From Actinomycetota bacterium (lineage in GTDB: Bacteria > Actinomycetota > Acidimicrobiia > Acidimicrobiales > Ilumatobacteraceae): DNA of 41,507 bases. Both the position numbers and the translations under genes were made by a program. Under the pieces are notes generated by a model. That model was given only the letters and a program-made list of their open reading frames with translations, did no database searches and had not been told where the DNA came from. This document shows positions 29,430 through 40,943 of this stretch, piece by piece. The stretch is taken from contig JADWMG010000008.1 in the NCBI GenBank assembly GCA_015767405.1, positions 1-41,507 of the forward strand. The letters run 5' to 3'. Positions within the stretch are counted from its first letter, which is position 1. Every line of letters starts with the position of its first letter.

Positions 29430-29795
29430 ATGATCGGTGTCGGAATCGATCTTGTCGACATCGAACGATTTCGTCGGTCTCTCGAGCGGACTCCAACTAT
29501 GCGCACGCGTCTATTCACTGAGATCGAACTGGCCTACGTAGCTCCGAAGAGTGATCCGGTGCCGTCTCTAGCGGCGCGCTTCGCCGCCCGCGAGGCGGTG
29601 ATGAAGGCACTAGGTCTGGGCCTCGGCGCCTTCTCATTTCACGATGTGTGGGTCGAGCGCGCCGAGTCGGGCCAACCGTCACTGGCGTTCGCAGGCCGGG
29701 CCGCAGAACTGTCCAGCGAAGCCGGAATTTCGTGTTGGCATCTGTCGCTGACGCACAGTGACATCATGGCTGCCGCTTACGTGATCGCCGAGTAG
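29430..29795 (+). CDS. acpS: Holo-[acyl-carrier-protein] synthase
   Basis: MIGVGIDLVDIERFRR...ARFAAREAVMKALGLG...HLSLTHSDIMAAAYVIAE. Confidence 0.94.
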   Translation: MIGVGIDLVDIERFRRSLERTPTMRTRLFTEIELAYVAPKSDPVPSLAARFAAREAVMKALGLGLGAFSFHDVWVERAESGQPSLAFAGRAAELSSEAGISCWHLSLTHSDIMAAAYVIAE

Positions 29796-29808
29796 TAGCG
29801 GCAACACC

Positions 29809-29859
29809 CGAACGCGTGAACTTCTTGCGCACATAGTGCGCAACTTGTTCACGCGATCG
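29809..29859. repeat. Palindromic element family C, copy 1 (51 bp)
   Basis: CGAACGCGTGAACTTCTTGCGCACATAGTGCGCAACTTGTTCACGCGATCG; 48/51 identical to 41448-41498 by direct comparison; 13 nt after acpS stop. Confidence 0.9.
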
Positions 29860-29896
29860 CTGTGAGACTGGGGAATGGGGCACAAACGCTGCCATC

Positions 29897-31627
29897 ATGC
29901 TCGCCATGATCGATGAGTATTTGGAGGCATGGGCAGAGCTGACGGCGCCGGGCGCGCAGTTCGCAATGAAGGAAACCACGGTACGCGACGTGCCGATCCG
30001 AGTCTTCGAGTCGGCTCTGCCGTCGATGCGCACGGTCTGGGAACTTGCCAGCGGCTACGGCGATCGTGACTACGTGGTCTATGAAGACGAGCGCTACACC
30101 TTCGCCGAGTCAGATGCGATCATCCGAGCCTTGGCCGATCGACTGCGTAACGAATACGGCGTCGAGCCAGGTGACAGGGTCGCTCTCGCAATGCGCAACT
30201 ACCCCGAGTGGGTGTTTGGGTACTGGGCCATCGTGTCGATCGGTGCGGCGTGCGTCGGCATGAATGCCTGGTGGACCTCCGAGGAGATGGAGTTCGGGCT
30301 CGCCGACTCCCGTCCGAGAGTGTTGATCGCTGACAGTGAACGCGTTGAGCGAGTGCTGGGTGTGCTCGACGGATTGCGCTCGGAGAGCCCACTCCATCTG
30401 ATGACGGTTCGCTACGACGGTGAGCTGCCGGCAGACGCAGATCGCTGGGAAGACGTCATCGATCCCGCAACGGCTCCGCCTCAACTTCCCGACGTCGACA
30501 TCGGTCCCGACGATGATGCCTGCATTTTCTACACCTCTGGGACCACGGGCTATCCCAAGGGGGCTCAGCTCACCCATCGTGGTTCGGTCCACAACCTGCT
30601 GCACCTCGCATTTCTCGCGAGTGTCAGCGGGCTCGCCGCCGCCAAGGCCGGTGAGGAGGTGGAGGCGCCCGTAGACGAAGACGGACAAGCGAAGCAGAAC
30701 GTGTTCATGGCGCCTACACCGTTGTTCCACGTCACTGCCAACAACTGTATTCTGCACCCGGCAACCATTTCTGGCTCGCGGATCGTTCTGACCTACAAGT
30801 GGAACGCGGAACGTGCGCTGGAATTGATCGAACGCGAAGGAGTGACGAACTTCTCCGGAGTACCGACCATGAGCCGCGAGCTTCTCATGCATCCTGACTG
30901 GGAGCGCCGCGACACGTCGACGCTGCTCGGAATGGGTGGCGGCGGTGCGCCCCTGCAGCCGGACCTGGTCGACAAGATCGACAAGTCGTTGTCGGGCGGT
31001 GCGCCGAGTACGGGCTATGGCCTGACGGAGACCAACGGGATCGTGACGGCCAACTCCGGCAGCCTCTACGTGGCGAAGCCGGCTTCATGCGGTCGGATTC
31101 TTCCGACCGTTGATGCCAAGTTGATCGACGAGACCGGTGAGGAAGTAGCGCCTGGCGAACCTGGCGAACTATGCGTTCGCGGCTCGATAGTGATCAAGGG
31201 ATACCTGAACCGCGAGGAGGCGACCGCCGATGCCATCCGTGAAGGTTGGTTCAGGACGGGCGATGTAGCGACGATCGACGAAGACGGCTTCGTTTTCATC
31301 GTCGACCGGATCAAGGACATGGTCCTCCGCGGTGGCGAGAACGTGTACTGCTCCGAGGTCGAAGCTGCGATCTACAAGAACGAAGCGGTTGCAGAAGCCG
31401 CGGTGTTCGGGGTACCAGATGACCGTCTCGGCGAAATCGTCGGGGCGGCGATCGTCTTGGCTCCGGGCAAGACTCTGACCGAGGAACAACTCCGCTCCGA
31501 CCTAGCGGAGCACATGGCAAAGTTCAAGATCCCCGAGCGGATTTGGTTCCTCAACGACGCGTTGCCGCGCAACGCAAACGGAAAATTCGTCAAGCGCGAA
31601 CTCAAAGAGTCGCTTCTTGCTGACTGA
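29897..31627 (+). CDS. AMP-binding acyl-CoA synthetase family protein
   Basis: FYTSGTTGYPKGAQLTHRG, GYGLTETNG, GWFRTGDVATIDEDGFVFIVDRIKDMVLRGGENVY, NANGKFVKREL. Confidence 0.93.
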   Translation: MLAMIDEYLEAWAELTAPGAQFAMKETTVRDVPIRVFESALPSMRTVWELASGYGDRDYVVYEDERYTFAESDAIIRALADRLRNEYGVEPGDRVALAMRNYPEWVFGYWAIVSIGAACVGMNAWWTSEEMEFGLADSRPRVLIADSERVERVLGVLDGLRSESPLHLMTVRYDGELPADADRWEDVIDPATAPPQLPDVDIGPDDDACIFYTSGTTGYPKGAQLTHRGSVHNLLHLAFLASVSGLAAAKAGEEVEAPVDEDGQAKQNVFMAPTPLFHVTANNCILHPATISGSRIVLTYKWNAERALELIEREGVTNFSGVPTMSRELLMHPDWERRDTSTLLGMGGGGAPLQPDLVDKIDKSLSGGAPSTGYGLTETNGIVTANSGSLYVAKPASCGRILPTVDAKLIDETGEEVAPGEPGELCVRGSIVIKGYLNREEATADAIREGWFRTGDVATIDEDGFVFIVDRIKDMVLRGGENVYCSEVEAAIYKNEAVAEAAVFGVPDDRLGEIVGAAIVLAPGKTLTEEQLRSDLAEHMAKFKIPERIWFLNDALPRNANGKFVKRELKESLLAD

Positions 31628-31682
31628 CCTTCATCCAGCCTGACGCGCTTCGGTCCCGTCGGCATCATTACGCTCGGGTGCG

Positions 31683-33038
31683 ATGATTCCAATCGTGACA
31701 CCGGCCCAGATGGGCGCCATCGACAAGGCGGCTCCTGAGCCGGTCGAAGAACTGATCGACCGCGCCGGGCGCGAGGTCGCTCGGACGGCCCTGGGCATGC
31801 TTGGGGGCACGTACGGTCGCGTCGTCATCGTGCTCGCCGGCGGCGGGAACAACGGCGCGGATGGCCGAGTTGCGGCGCACTACCTGCAGCGTCGGGGCAT
31901 CAAGGTGACGGTGATCGATGCGAGTGATCGCCCGACCTCCGTGCCGCGCTGCGATCTGTTCATCGACGCCGCGTTCGGGACTGGCTTCAAGGGCGACTGG
32001 ACTGCCCCCGAAGTCGGCGACGCGATGGTACTGGCCGTCGATATCCCGAGCGGAGTGCTAGCGCTTACTGGAGAAGCAGGTCCGGGGGTACTTCCCGCTG
32101 ACCTCACCGTGACGTTCCAGGCGCTGAAGCCAGGCCTTGTGTTTGGGGCGGGACGAAATCTCGCCGGCGATGTCGAGGTCGTCGACATCGGTCTCGACGT
32201 ATCGAGTGCCGATCAACATCTGGTCGAGAAGACCGATGTGGCGTCATGGTGGCCGACTCGAGCGGGCGACGCCCACAAGTGGAAGGGCGCAGTGCGTGTC
32301 ATTGCAGGTAGCCCAGGGATGCTCGGAGCCGGCCGATTGTGTGCTGCAGCCGCGGCGCGAGCAGGTGCAGGTCTCGTCACTCTGTCGAGCCCGGGCATGG
32401 ATCCAGATGCGCGGAGTGAGATCATCCAGCGCCGAATTGCGTCGTTTGACTTCGTCGAAGAGGTCATGGCTGACATCGATCGTTTCGGGTCTCTGGTCAT
32501 CGGGCCAGGGTTGGGGCGTGAGGAATTCACGATCCCCTCCGTGCGCCAGACCATCGCCGATGTGCCCGTCCCGGTAGTCGTTGACGGAGACGGACTCTTT
32601 GCGTCCGCATGGAGCGGAGACGGGGCTGGGCCGCTGCTCTCGGTGCGAAAGTTGCCTACCGTGCTAACGCCTCACGATGGTGAGTTCGCGTTGCTCACTG
32701 GCGCCTCGCCGGGTCCTGATCGCGTCGCTGCTGCCCGGAGCCTTTCCGCAGACGTTGACTGCACAGTGCTTCTCAAGGGTCCTACAACCGTGGTTGCGGC
32801 ACCCGAAGGGGATGTGTTGGTGATCGATCACGGTGACGAACGGCTGGCGACAGCAGGTTCAGGCGATGTTCTGGCAGGAATGATCGGGATGGCCCTGGCC
32901 GGTGGAGCGCCACCGGAACGTGCTGCCGCTGCAGCGGCTTGGATCCATGCCGAAGCGGCACGGCTCGGGCCCGAAGTCGGGCTACTTGCGGGCGACTTGG
33001 TCGAACTCCTCCCGGCGGCAGTGACCGGACTGTGGTGA
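31683..33038 (+). CDS. nnr: Bifunctional NAD(P)H-hydrate epimerase / ADP-dependent NAD(P)H-hydrate dehydratase
   Basis: N-terminal VLAGGGNNGADGRVAAHYL...DIPSGV; C-terminal VIGPGLGR, LTPHDGEFALL, LLKGPTTVV, ATAGSGDVLAGMIG. Confidence 0.92.
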   Translation: MIPIVTPAQMGAIDKAAPEPVEELIDRAGREVARTALGMLGGTYGRVVIVLAGGGNNGADGRVAAHYLQRRGIKVTVIDASDRPTSVPRCDLFIDAAFGTGFKGDWTAPEVGDAMVLAVDIPSGVLALTGEAGPGVLPADLTVTFQALKPGLVFGAGRNLAGDVEVVDIGLDVSSADQHLVEKTDVASWWPTRAGDAHKWKGAVRVIAGSPGMLGAGRLCAAAAARAGAGLVTLSSPGMDPDARSEIIQRRIASFDFVEEVMADIDRFGSLVIGPGLGREEFTIPSVRQTIADVPVPVVVDGDGLFASAWSGDGAGPLLSVRKLPTVLTPHDGEFALLTGASPGPDRVAAARSLSADVDCTVLLKGPTTVVAAPEGDVLVIDHGDERLATAGSGDVLAGMIGMALAGGAPPERAAAAAAWIHAEAARLGPEVGLLAGDLVELLPAAVTGLW

Positions 33039-33072
33039 TTTCAGATGAAAGTGGCCAGATGCGGGTGATCAG

Positions 33073-34203
33073 ATGACGGTCGACATGCGTTGGGCGTGGG
33101 CCGAAGTTGACTTGGACGCGGTGCGACACAACATCGAGTACATCCGACAGGTAGTCGCTCCATCAGCCGTATGGGCAGTTGTGAAGGCTGATGGGTACGG
33201 ACACGGCGCGGTCGATGTTGCGCGGGCGGCGATTGATGCCGGGGCGGAAGGACTCTGTGTCGCTCTCGCAGGCGAGGGCATCGAGTTGCGTCGGGCGGGT
33301 GTTGACGCGCCGATTCTGTTGCTGAGTGAGCAACCGCCGGAGACTGCCCCGCACATCGTGCAGTATCGGCTCACACCCACCGTCTACACGAGGCGCTTCT
33401 TGGACGCGCTCGCGGCGGAGCGGCCGGCGGGCCTGCCGGTTCACTTCAAGATCGATACCGGTATGCAGCGCGTCGGAGCGCATCCGCACACGGCTGCGGC
33501 GTTTGTGGCCTCGATCGAAAAGCGGGCACCAGCCATTCGGCTCGCTGGGGTGTTCACACATCTTTCCAATGCCGACGATCCCGACGACGCCGCGACGCGG
33601 GCCCAGCTGGAGCTGTTCGATGCTGCCTTGAGCAACATCTCAGACGTTCCGCTCACCCACACTGCGAATTCGGCAGCAGCCCTGTCCTGCCCAGAGTCGC
33701 GACGCTCTCTGGTCCGGATTGGAATTGCCATGTATGGGCTGTCCCCGGGTGAAGGAGTCGATCACCTGTGTACCGAGCTTCGCCCAGCGATGGAGCTGCG
33801 GGCGCGAGTGTCCTATGTGAAACAGGTGCGCTCTGGTAGTCGGATCTCCTACGACCTTCGACACCAATTCGCCCGAGATACGACCGTCGCGACCATTCCG
33901 ATCGGATACGCCGATGGTGTGCCTCGGCGGCTCTCGGCGACCAGGGGAGAAGTTCTGATCGGCGGTCGGCGTCGGCCGATCGTCGGGACGATCACCATGG
34001 ATCAGCTGATGGTCGATTGCGGTGACGATGAGGTGCGCGCCGGTGATGACGTTGTTCTGATCGGAGAGCAGGACGGACCTGACGGACCGGTGCGGATTCG
34101 CGCCGAGGACTGGGCCGACCGACTTGGAACTATCGGGTACGAGATCGTTTGTGGCATCAGCGGTCGAGTGCCCCGAGTCCCGCGCCGTAGCATCGACACC
34201 TGA
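33073..34203 (+). CDS. alr: Alanine racemase
   Basis: VWAVVKADGYGHGAVDVARAA (PLP Lys), GIAMYGLSPGEG, TIPIGYADGVPRRLS, GTITMDQLMVDCG. Confidence 0.95.
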   Translation: MTVDMRWAWAEVDLDAVRHNIEYIRQVVAPSAVWAVVKADGYGHGAVDVARAAIDAGAEGLCVALAGEGIELRRAGVDAPILLLSEQPPETAPHIVQYRLTPTVYTRRFLDALAAERPAGLPVHFKIDTGMQRVGAHPHTAAAFVASIEKRAPAIRLAGVFTHLSNADDPDDAATRAQLELFDAALSNISDVPLTHTANSAAALSCPESRRSLVRIGIAMYGLSPGEGVDHLCTELRPAMELRARVSYVKQVRSGSRISYDLRHQFARDTTVATIPIGYADGVPRRLSATRGEVLIGGRRRPIVGTITMDQLMVDCGDDEVRAGDDVVLIGEQDGPDGPVRIRAEDWADRLGTIGYEIVCGISGRVPRVPRRSIDT

Positions 34204-34204
34204 A

Positions 34205-34729
34205 ATGTTGGAGCTCTGCGCATCCTCTGTGTCGGACACGCATGGCATCGCCGCGGCTTTGGCCGCGTTGGCGCGACCCGGAGACCTCATCCTGCTCTCC
34301 GGCGAGATGGGTGCCGGTAAGACCGCGTTTGCTCAAGGCTTTGGCCGCTATTTGGGCGTCATCGAGCCGATCACGTCACCCACGTACACGCTCGTACACA
34401 GCTACGAACTGGGATCCAACCGTTCACTTGGTGAAGCGAGCCGCCACGGCCACGCCCCGCTGATGTTGCATCACGCGGACCTGTACCGGCTCAATCGCAC
34501 TGCAGAAGTCGCGGACCTCGCACTCGAAGAGCTCGCGGAATCGAGGGGAATCGTGCTCGTCGAGTGGGGTGATGTCGTCGACTCGTTGTTCGGTGATCAC
34601 CTTCTGGTGCATCTCGAGTCGGATCCCGACGATGAAGATGCCCGGACGCTGGATCTGTCTGCCTCGGGATCTCTCTGGGCGGCGCGGTGGGCTCAGCTCG
34701 AGGCAGCCTGTGAGGAGTTCCGGTGCTGA
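34205..34729 (+). CDS. tsaE: tRNA t6A biosynthesis ATPase TsaE
   Basis: LLSGEMGAGKTAFAQGFGRYLGV...SPTYTLVHSY...HHADLYRL. Confidence 0.93.
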   Translation: MLELCASSVSDTHGIAAALAALARPGDLILLSGEMGAGKTAFAQGFGRYLGVIEPITSPTYTLVHSYELGSNRSLGEASRHGHAPLMLHHADLYRLNRTAEVADLALEELAESRGIVLVEWGDVVDSLFGDHLLVHLESDPDDEDARTLDLSASGSLWAARWAQLEAACEEFRC

Positions 34730-35418
34730 TTCTCGGAATCGAGACTGCAACAGATCGCGTGAGTGTTGCGATCGGTGGCCACGAGGGCGTGATCGGCCTT
34801 TTCGAGGTCACCAAGGGCCGTCGGCACGCCGAGACGTTAGTTCCGGCTATCGATTTCGTCTGTCGGCAGGCGGGCATCGATCTCGAAGAGATCAGTGTTG
34901 TTGCCGTCGATGTGGGCCCGGGTCTCTTCACAGGGATGCGCGTTGGGCTTGCCTCCGGAAAGGCAATTGCTCAGGCACTCCGTGTGCCGATGATCGGCAT
35001 TTCCTCACTCGATCTTCTGGCCTTCCCGTGTCGGCTCACAGATCGAGTGGTTGTACCCGTAATCGATGCCCGCAAGAACGAAGTCTTCTACGCGATGTAC
35101 CGGCAGGTGCCGGGTGGAGTGCAACAGGTCGCCCCGCCGACGGTCGGGCCTGTGGAAGAGCTTGTCGGCGACTTGCTGGCCAGAAGCCAAGACGTCTTGT
35201 GTGTCGGTGATGGTGCCTTGCGGTATCGCGAGGAGATTCTCGACGCGTTCCATTGCGAGATTGGTGGCGATGCCCAACCTTCGGCAGCGCCACTCGTACA
35301 GCTCGCTCATGCCCGCGCACTTCGCGAGGACTGGGTGAACCCCTGGGAGATCGAGCCGATCTACCTGAGAGCGCCTGATGCGCAGATCAACTGGTCGACG
35401 AGAGCGTCGCGGTCATGA
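34723..35418 (+). CDS. tsaB: tRNA t6A biosynthesis protein TsaB
   Basis: MLILGIETATDRVSVAIGG...VDVGPGLFTGMRVGLASGKAIAQAL. Confidence 0.93.
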   Translation: MLILGIETATDRVSVAIGGHEGVIGLFEVTKGRRHAETLVPAIDFVCRQAGIDLEEISVVAVDVGPGLFTGMRVGLASGKAIAQALRVPMIGISSLDLLAFPCRLTDRVVVPVIDARKNEVFYAMYRQVPGGVQQVAPPTVGPVEELVGDLLARSQDVLCVGDGALRYREEILDAFHCEIGGDAQPSAAPLVQLAHARALREDWVNPWEIEPIYLRAPDAQINWSTRASRS

Positions 35419-35975
35419 GCGTGATCGAGCGGTTGTTGCGTCGCGACGCACCTGAGTCGGTGGCGAGCACCGTCGGGCTCGAGATTTCGAAACTGCGACG
35501 TCGTGACCTTCGAAGCGGTGTGATGACAATCGAAGCTGCGAGCTACCCGCGCCCATGGTCGCGAGGTGTGTTCGAGAGCGAGATCGAACAGATGAAGTCA
35601 GGATCGCGGCACTATCTCGTGGGTCGTCGTAGGCGGACGATTGTCGGGTACGCAGGATTGTGGTTCACGCCCGACGAGGCTCACGTCACGAACGTTGCTG
35701 TCGACCCGGAACAACACCGGTCCGGCGTTGCCAGCCGCCTGTTGCTGGCCCAGGCTGACGAGGCGATCAGCCGAGGTTGTCCGGCGTGGACGCTCGAAGT
35801 GAGGGCGTCGAGTGTCGGAGCACAAGAGCTCTATCGTCGGTTTGGTTTCTGTCCGGCTGGGGTCAGGAAGAAGTACTACGAAAATACCGAGGATGCCATC
35901 GTGATGTGGTGTAACGATATTCAGAGCACCGACTATGCATTGCGTCTCGACGAGATTCGCGAGCGGCTCGCGTGA
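35415..35975 (+). CDS. rimI: Ribosomal protein S18-alanine N-acetyltransferase-like GNAT
   Basis: YPRPWSRGVFESEI...VTNVAVDPEQHRSGVASRLLLAQ...LEVRASSVGAQELYRRFGF; position in tsa cluster. Confidence 0.9.
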   Translation: MSVIERLLRRDAPESVASTVGLEISKLRRRDLRSGVMTIEAASYPRPWSRGVFESEIEQMKSGSRHYLVGRRRRTIVGYAGLWFTPDEAHVTNVAVDPEQHRSGVASRLLLAQADEAISRGCPAWTLEVRASSVGAQELYRRFGFCPAGVRKKYYENTEDAIVMWCNDIQSTDYALRLDEIRERLA

Positions 35976-37000
35976 GCCCCGACGTCGTGGTGGACGACTC
36001 CACTCTCGTGCTCGGTATCGAGACCAGTTGTGACGAAACCGCGGCGGCCCTCGTCATGGGGGGCTTCGATGTCCTGTCGAGCGTTGTCTCCACACAAGTG
36101 GAACTACACGCCGACTTTGGCGGCGTGGTTCCGGAGATCGCCTCGAGGGCGCATCTCGAGGCCCTCAATCCGATCGTCGCCAGAGCGATTGTGGAATCCG
36201 GCGCCGAGGCGGATCGAATTGACGCGGTTGCTTGCACGGTGGGCCCAGGATTGATCGGCGCATTGCTCGTGGGCGTGTCGGCGGCCAAATCGTTGGCTCT
36301 GGCCTGGGATGTGCCGTTCATCGGCGTCAACCACATGGAGGCGCACCTGTATGCCGCCTTCCTCGAGGACCCCTCGCTCGAATTCCCGCTTCTCGTGTTA
36401 CTCGTTTCCGGTGGGCACACGATGCTGATCGAGATGCAGGATCATGGTCAATACCGGCTTGTCGGACAGACCATCGACGATGCGGCGGGCGAGGCGTTCG
36501 ACAAGGTGGCGAGGTTCCTCGATTTGGGTTATCCGGGTGGACCGGCTGTCGACAGAGCCGCGATGCTCGGCGATCCGGAGGCAATTCGCTTTCCGAGGGC
36601 GATGCTGAATGACGGATACAACTTCTCATTCAGCGGCCTGAAGACATCGGTGATGAACTACGTCCGTAAGCATCCCGATGTTGGTTCGGCGGACGTTGCC
36701 GCCTCCTTTCAGGCGGCCGTCGTCGACGTACTGGTGAGCAAGGCTCGGCGAGCGGCTGCAGAAGTTGGTGCGACTGGAATCGTGCTCGGTGGTGGGGTGG
36801 CGGCGAACTCGTTGCTCCGCGAAGAGATGCTCGGTGCCTGTGAGCAAGATGGAATCCAGGGATTCCTACCGGGTCGCTCAATGTGCACGGACAATGCAGC
36901 AATGATCGCGGCAGCGGGATGGCATCGCCTGCGTTCTGATGGCCCAACCTCTCTCGATGTTGGTGCTACGCCGAACCTGCGTCTCCCCTTCATCGACTGA
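35972..37000 (+). CDS. tsaD: tRNA N6-adenosine threonylcarbamoyltransferase TsaD
   Basis: LGIETSCDETAAALV...VVPEIASRAHLE...GVNHMEAHLYA...VSGGHTMLIEM. Confidence 0.96.
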   Translation: MSPDVVVDDSTLVLGIETSCDETAAALVMGGFDVLSSVVSTQVELHADFGGVVPEIASRAHLEALNPIVARAIVESGAEADRIDAVACTVGPGLIGALLVGVSAAKSLALAWDVPFIGVNHMEAHLYAAFLEDPSLEFPLLVLLVSGGHTMLIEMQDHGQYRLVGQTIDDAAGEAFDKVARFLDLGYPGGPAVDRAAMLGDPEAIRFPRAMLNDGYNFSFSGLKTSVMNYVRKHPDVGSADVAASFQAAVVDVLVSKARRAAAEVGATGIVLGGGVAANSLLREEMLGACEQDGIQGFLPGRSMCTDNAAMIAAAGWHRLRSDGPTSLDVGATPNLRLPFID

Positions 37001-37024
37001 CCGCCCGATACCGTTGATTCGGTT

Positions 37025-38170
37025 ATGACATTTCAGATCGGTGAGTTTGAGCTGTCAGCTCCGGTTGTACTCGCGCCTATGGCGGGAGTTACCAACGCGC
37101 CATTCCGGGCGATGTGCCGGCGGTTTGCGCCCGGCCTCGTGTACGTCAACGAGATGGTCATGGCCACACCGGTGGTGTACGGCAACGACAAGACGAGTCG
37201 GATGATCAGCTTTGGCCCCGACGAGCACCCGCGGAGTCTTCAGCTCTACGGCAGTGACCCAGAGATCATGGGCCAGGCTGTGGCCAAGTTGTGCGATGCG
37301 GGCCGTGTCGATCACATCGACATCAACTTCGGTTGTCCTGCCGCCAAGGTCACTCGCCGCGGTGGAGGTGCAGCAGTTCCCGCACGGCCCGAACTGCTTC
37401 GCGCGATCCTGCGTGCCGCGGTTTCAAACGCGACCCCATACGGTGTCCCGGTAACGGCCAAGTTCCGGCTGGGCCTCTTCGACGACTGGCTGACGCACAT
37501 TCGCACGGGCGAGGTGTGCGCTGACGAGGGAGTCGCGGCGATTGCGCTTCATGCCCGGACCGTTCAACAGCACTATTCGGGCGAGGCCCGTTGGGAAGCC
37601 ATTGCCGAACTGAAGCAAGCTGTCGGTTCGATCCCGGTCCTCGGCAACGGGGATATCTGGCAGGCGCAGGATGCGGTTCGAATGATGGCCGAAACAGGGT
37701 GTGATGGTGTTGTCATCGGCCGCGGCTGCCTCGGTCGCCCGTGGTTGTTCGGCGACCTTGTCGACGCGCTCAGTGGCAGGGAAGTCAGGCCCAGTCGCAA
37801 CCTCGGTGAGGTGATGGCAGTTCTGATCGACCACGCGCGGTTGCTCGTCGATCACATGGGTGAGGACCACGCGATGCGTGACTTCCGTAAACACACCGGC
37901 TGGTACATCAGCGGCTACCCAGTCGGGCCCGAGATTCGTCGGCGATTCTCGATGATCAAGAGCTTGATGGAACTTGAAGACGTGATCGCTGATCTGGACC
38001 CGGCTGCGCAAATCGTCGAAGGTGGAGAACGCATCAAGCGTGGCCACACGAACGGACCGGTGAAGGTGAGTCTTCCCGAAGGTTGGCTCGACGACCACCA
38101 GCGCGAGCAGTTGATCGACGATGTCACGGTGCCAGACGACGGCAACTTGCTTACTCTCTCCGGAGGCTGA
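37025..38170 (+). CDS. tRNA-dihydrouridine synthase (Dus family, DusB-like)
   Basis: APVVLAPMAGVTNAPFRAMCRRF...IDINFGCPAAKVTRRGGGAA...VIGRGCLGRPWLFGDL. Confidence 0.93.
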   Translation: MTFQIGEFELSAPVVLAPMAGVTNAPFRAMCRRFAPGLVYVNEMVMATPVVYGNDKTSRMISFGPDEHPRSLQLYGSDPEIMGQAVAKLCDAGRVDHIDINFGCPAAKVTRRGGGAAVPARPELLRAILRAAVSNATPYGVPVTAKFRLGLFDDWLTHIRTGEVCADEGVAAIALHARTVQQHYSGEARWEAIAELKQAVGSIPVLGNGDIWQAQDAVRMMAETGCDGVVIGRGCLGRPWLFGDLVDALSGREVRPSRNLGEVMAVLIDHARLLVDHMGEDHAMRDFRKHTGWYISGYPVGPEIRRRFSMIKSLMELEDVIADLDPAAQIVEGGERIKRGHTNGPVKVSLPEGWLDDHQREQLIDDVTVPDDGNLLTLSGG

Positions 38171-38173
38171 CCT

Positions 38174-38776
38174 GTGATCCGCCTTCCTTCAGACGTCGAG
38201 CTCGTCTTGGCGTCGTCGTCAGCTCGGCGCTCCGAGCTGCTCTCACAGGTTGGGCTCACTTTCGAGATTCGGCCAGCGGACATCGACGAGTCCGTCCACG
38301 CCGGCGAGCCACCCATCGAATATGTCCGACGATTGTCAGTCGAAAAGGCAGCGGCCGTCGCTCGTCCCGGAGAGATAGTGGTGGCTGCCGATACGACAGT
38401 CGAGGTTGACGGAGAGATCCTTGCCAAGCCCGTTGACGGCGACGATGCACGCAGGATGCTGCGGCTGCTTTCTGGCAGAGTGCACCAGGTCCACACGGGT
38501 GTCACGGTGGCGATGACGGGAGCAGCTGGTCGTCCATCAACATCGCACACGCAGGTCGTGCACACGGCAGTCACGTTCGTCGAGCTCGACGACGCGACGG
38601 TCGACTGGTATGTCAGAACAGGTGAGCCGGATGGCAAGGCAGGTGGGTACGCCATTCAAGGTGCCGGTGGGGCATTGGTCGAGCGTCTCGACGGCAGTGT
38701 CACCAATGTGATCGGACTGCCACTCGCCGAGACTTTGGAGACGATTCGGTTGGCACTCTCGGGTCGCGGTTGCTAA
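38174..38776 (+). CDS. Maf-like nucleotide pyrophosphatase
   Basis: [19 protein letters not shown]...[20 protein letters not shown]...[13 protein letters not shown]. Confidence 0.93.
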   Translation: MIRLPSDVELVLASSSARRSELLSQVGLTFEIRPADIDESVHAGEPPIEYVRRLSVEKAAAVARPGEIVVAADTTVEVDGEILAKPVDGDDARRMLRLLSGRVHQVHTGVTVAMTGAAGRPSTSHTQVVHTAVTFVELDDATVDWYVRTGEPDGKAGGYAIQGAGGALVERLDGSVTNVIGLPLAETLETIRLALSGRGC

Positions 38777-38798
38777 GCGCATAATCTCCTCATAGGAT
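38770..38798 (+). promoter_or_regulatory. Candidate groESL promoter (TTGCTA-N17-TAGGAT)
   Basis: -35 38770-38775 overlaps the maf stop, 17-bp spacer, -10 38793-38798 abutting CIRCE. Confidence 0.6.
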
Positions 38799-38824
38799 TG
38801 GCACTCTGTCGGGACGAGTGCTAA
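38798..38824. promoter_or_regulatory. CIRCE element (HrcA operator)
   Basis: TTGGCACTC-N9-GAGTGCTAA; consensus TTAGCACTC-N9-GAGTGCTAA, one mismatch; upstream of groES. Confidence 0.95.
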
Positions 38825-38883
38825 CTCGTATTCCGGCTCGTCAATACATCCGTAAGTGAAAAAGCCAATTGGAGGCTTGCACC

Positions 38884-39177
38884 ATGAATTTGAAGCCGCT
38901 GGATGACCGCATCGTGGTCAGGCCCAACGAACCCGAGACGCAGACCGCATCCGGTCTCGTCATCCCGGACACCGCTAAGGAAAAGCCTCAGCAGGGCGAA
39001 GTCCTTGCAGTCGGTCCCGGAAAGCGTTCCGAGACCACGGGCGAAGTGATCCCCGTCGACCTGAGTGTCGGCGACACCGTCCTGTATTCGAAGTACGGCG
39101 GGACAGAAGTCGCCGTTGACGGCGAAGACCTGCTCGTACTCAATGGACGCGACGTCTTGGCGATCGTCCACAACTGA
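38884..39177 (+). CDS. groES: Co-chaperonin GroES
   Basis: [48 protein letters not shown]. Confidence 0.97.
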   Translation: MNLKPLDDRIVVRPNEPETQTASGLVIPDTAKEKPQQGEVLAVGPGKRSETTGEVIPVDLSVGDTVLYSKYGGTEVAVDGEDLLVLNGRDVLAIVHN

Positions 39178-39182
39178 ACTGA

Positions 39183-40838
<1,656 letters not shown>

Positions 40839-40874
40839 AGAGGGCAACCCCCTCTGAACACCAGCTGATTATTG

Positions 40875-40902
40875 CGAGGCCCCGGGGTAACCCGGGGCCT
40901 CG
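40875..40902 (+). terminator. groEL terminator-like hairpin without U-tract
   Basis: Perfect 12-bp stem CGAGGCCCCGGG-GTAA-CCCGGGGCCTCG with GNRA-type tetraloop, 36 nt after groEL stop. Confidence 0.8.
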
Positions 40903-40943
40903 ACGCGTCTCTGGTGCAGCGCTACTCGGTAATCTCAACATTG

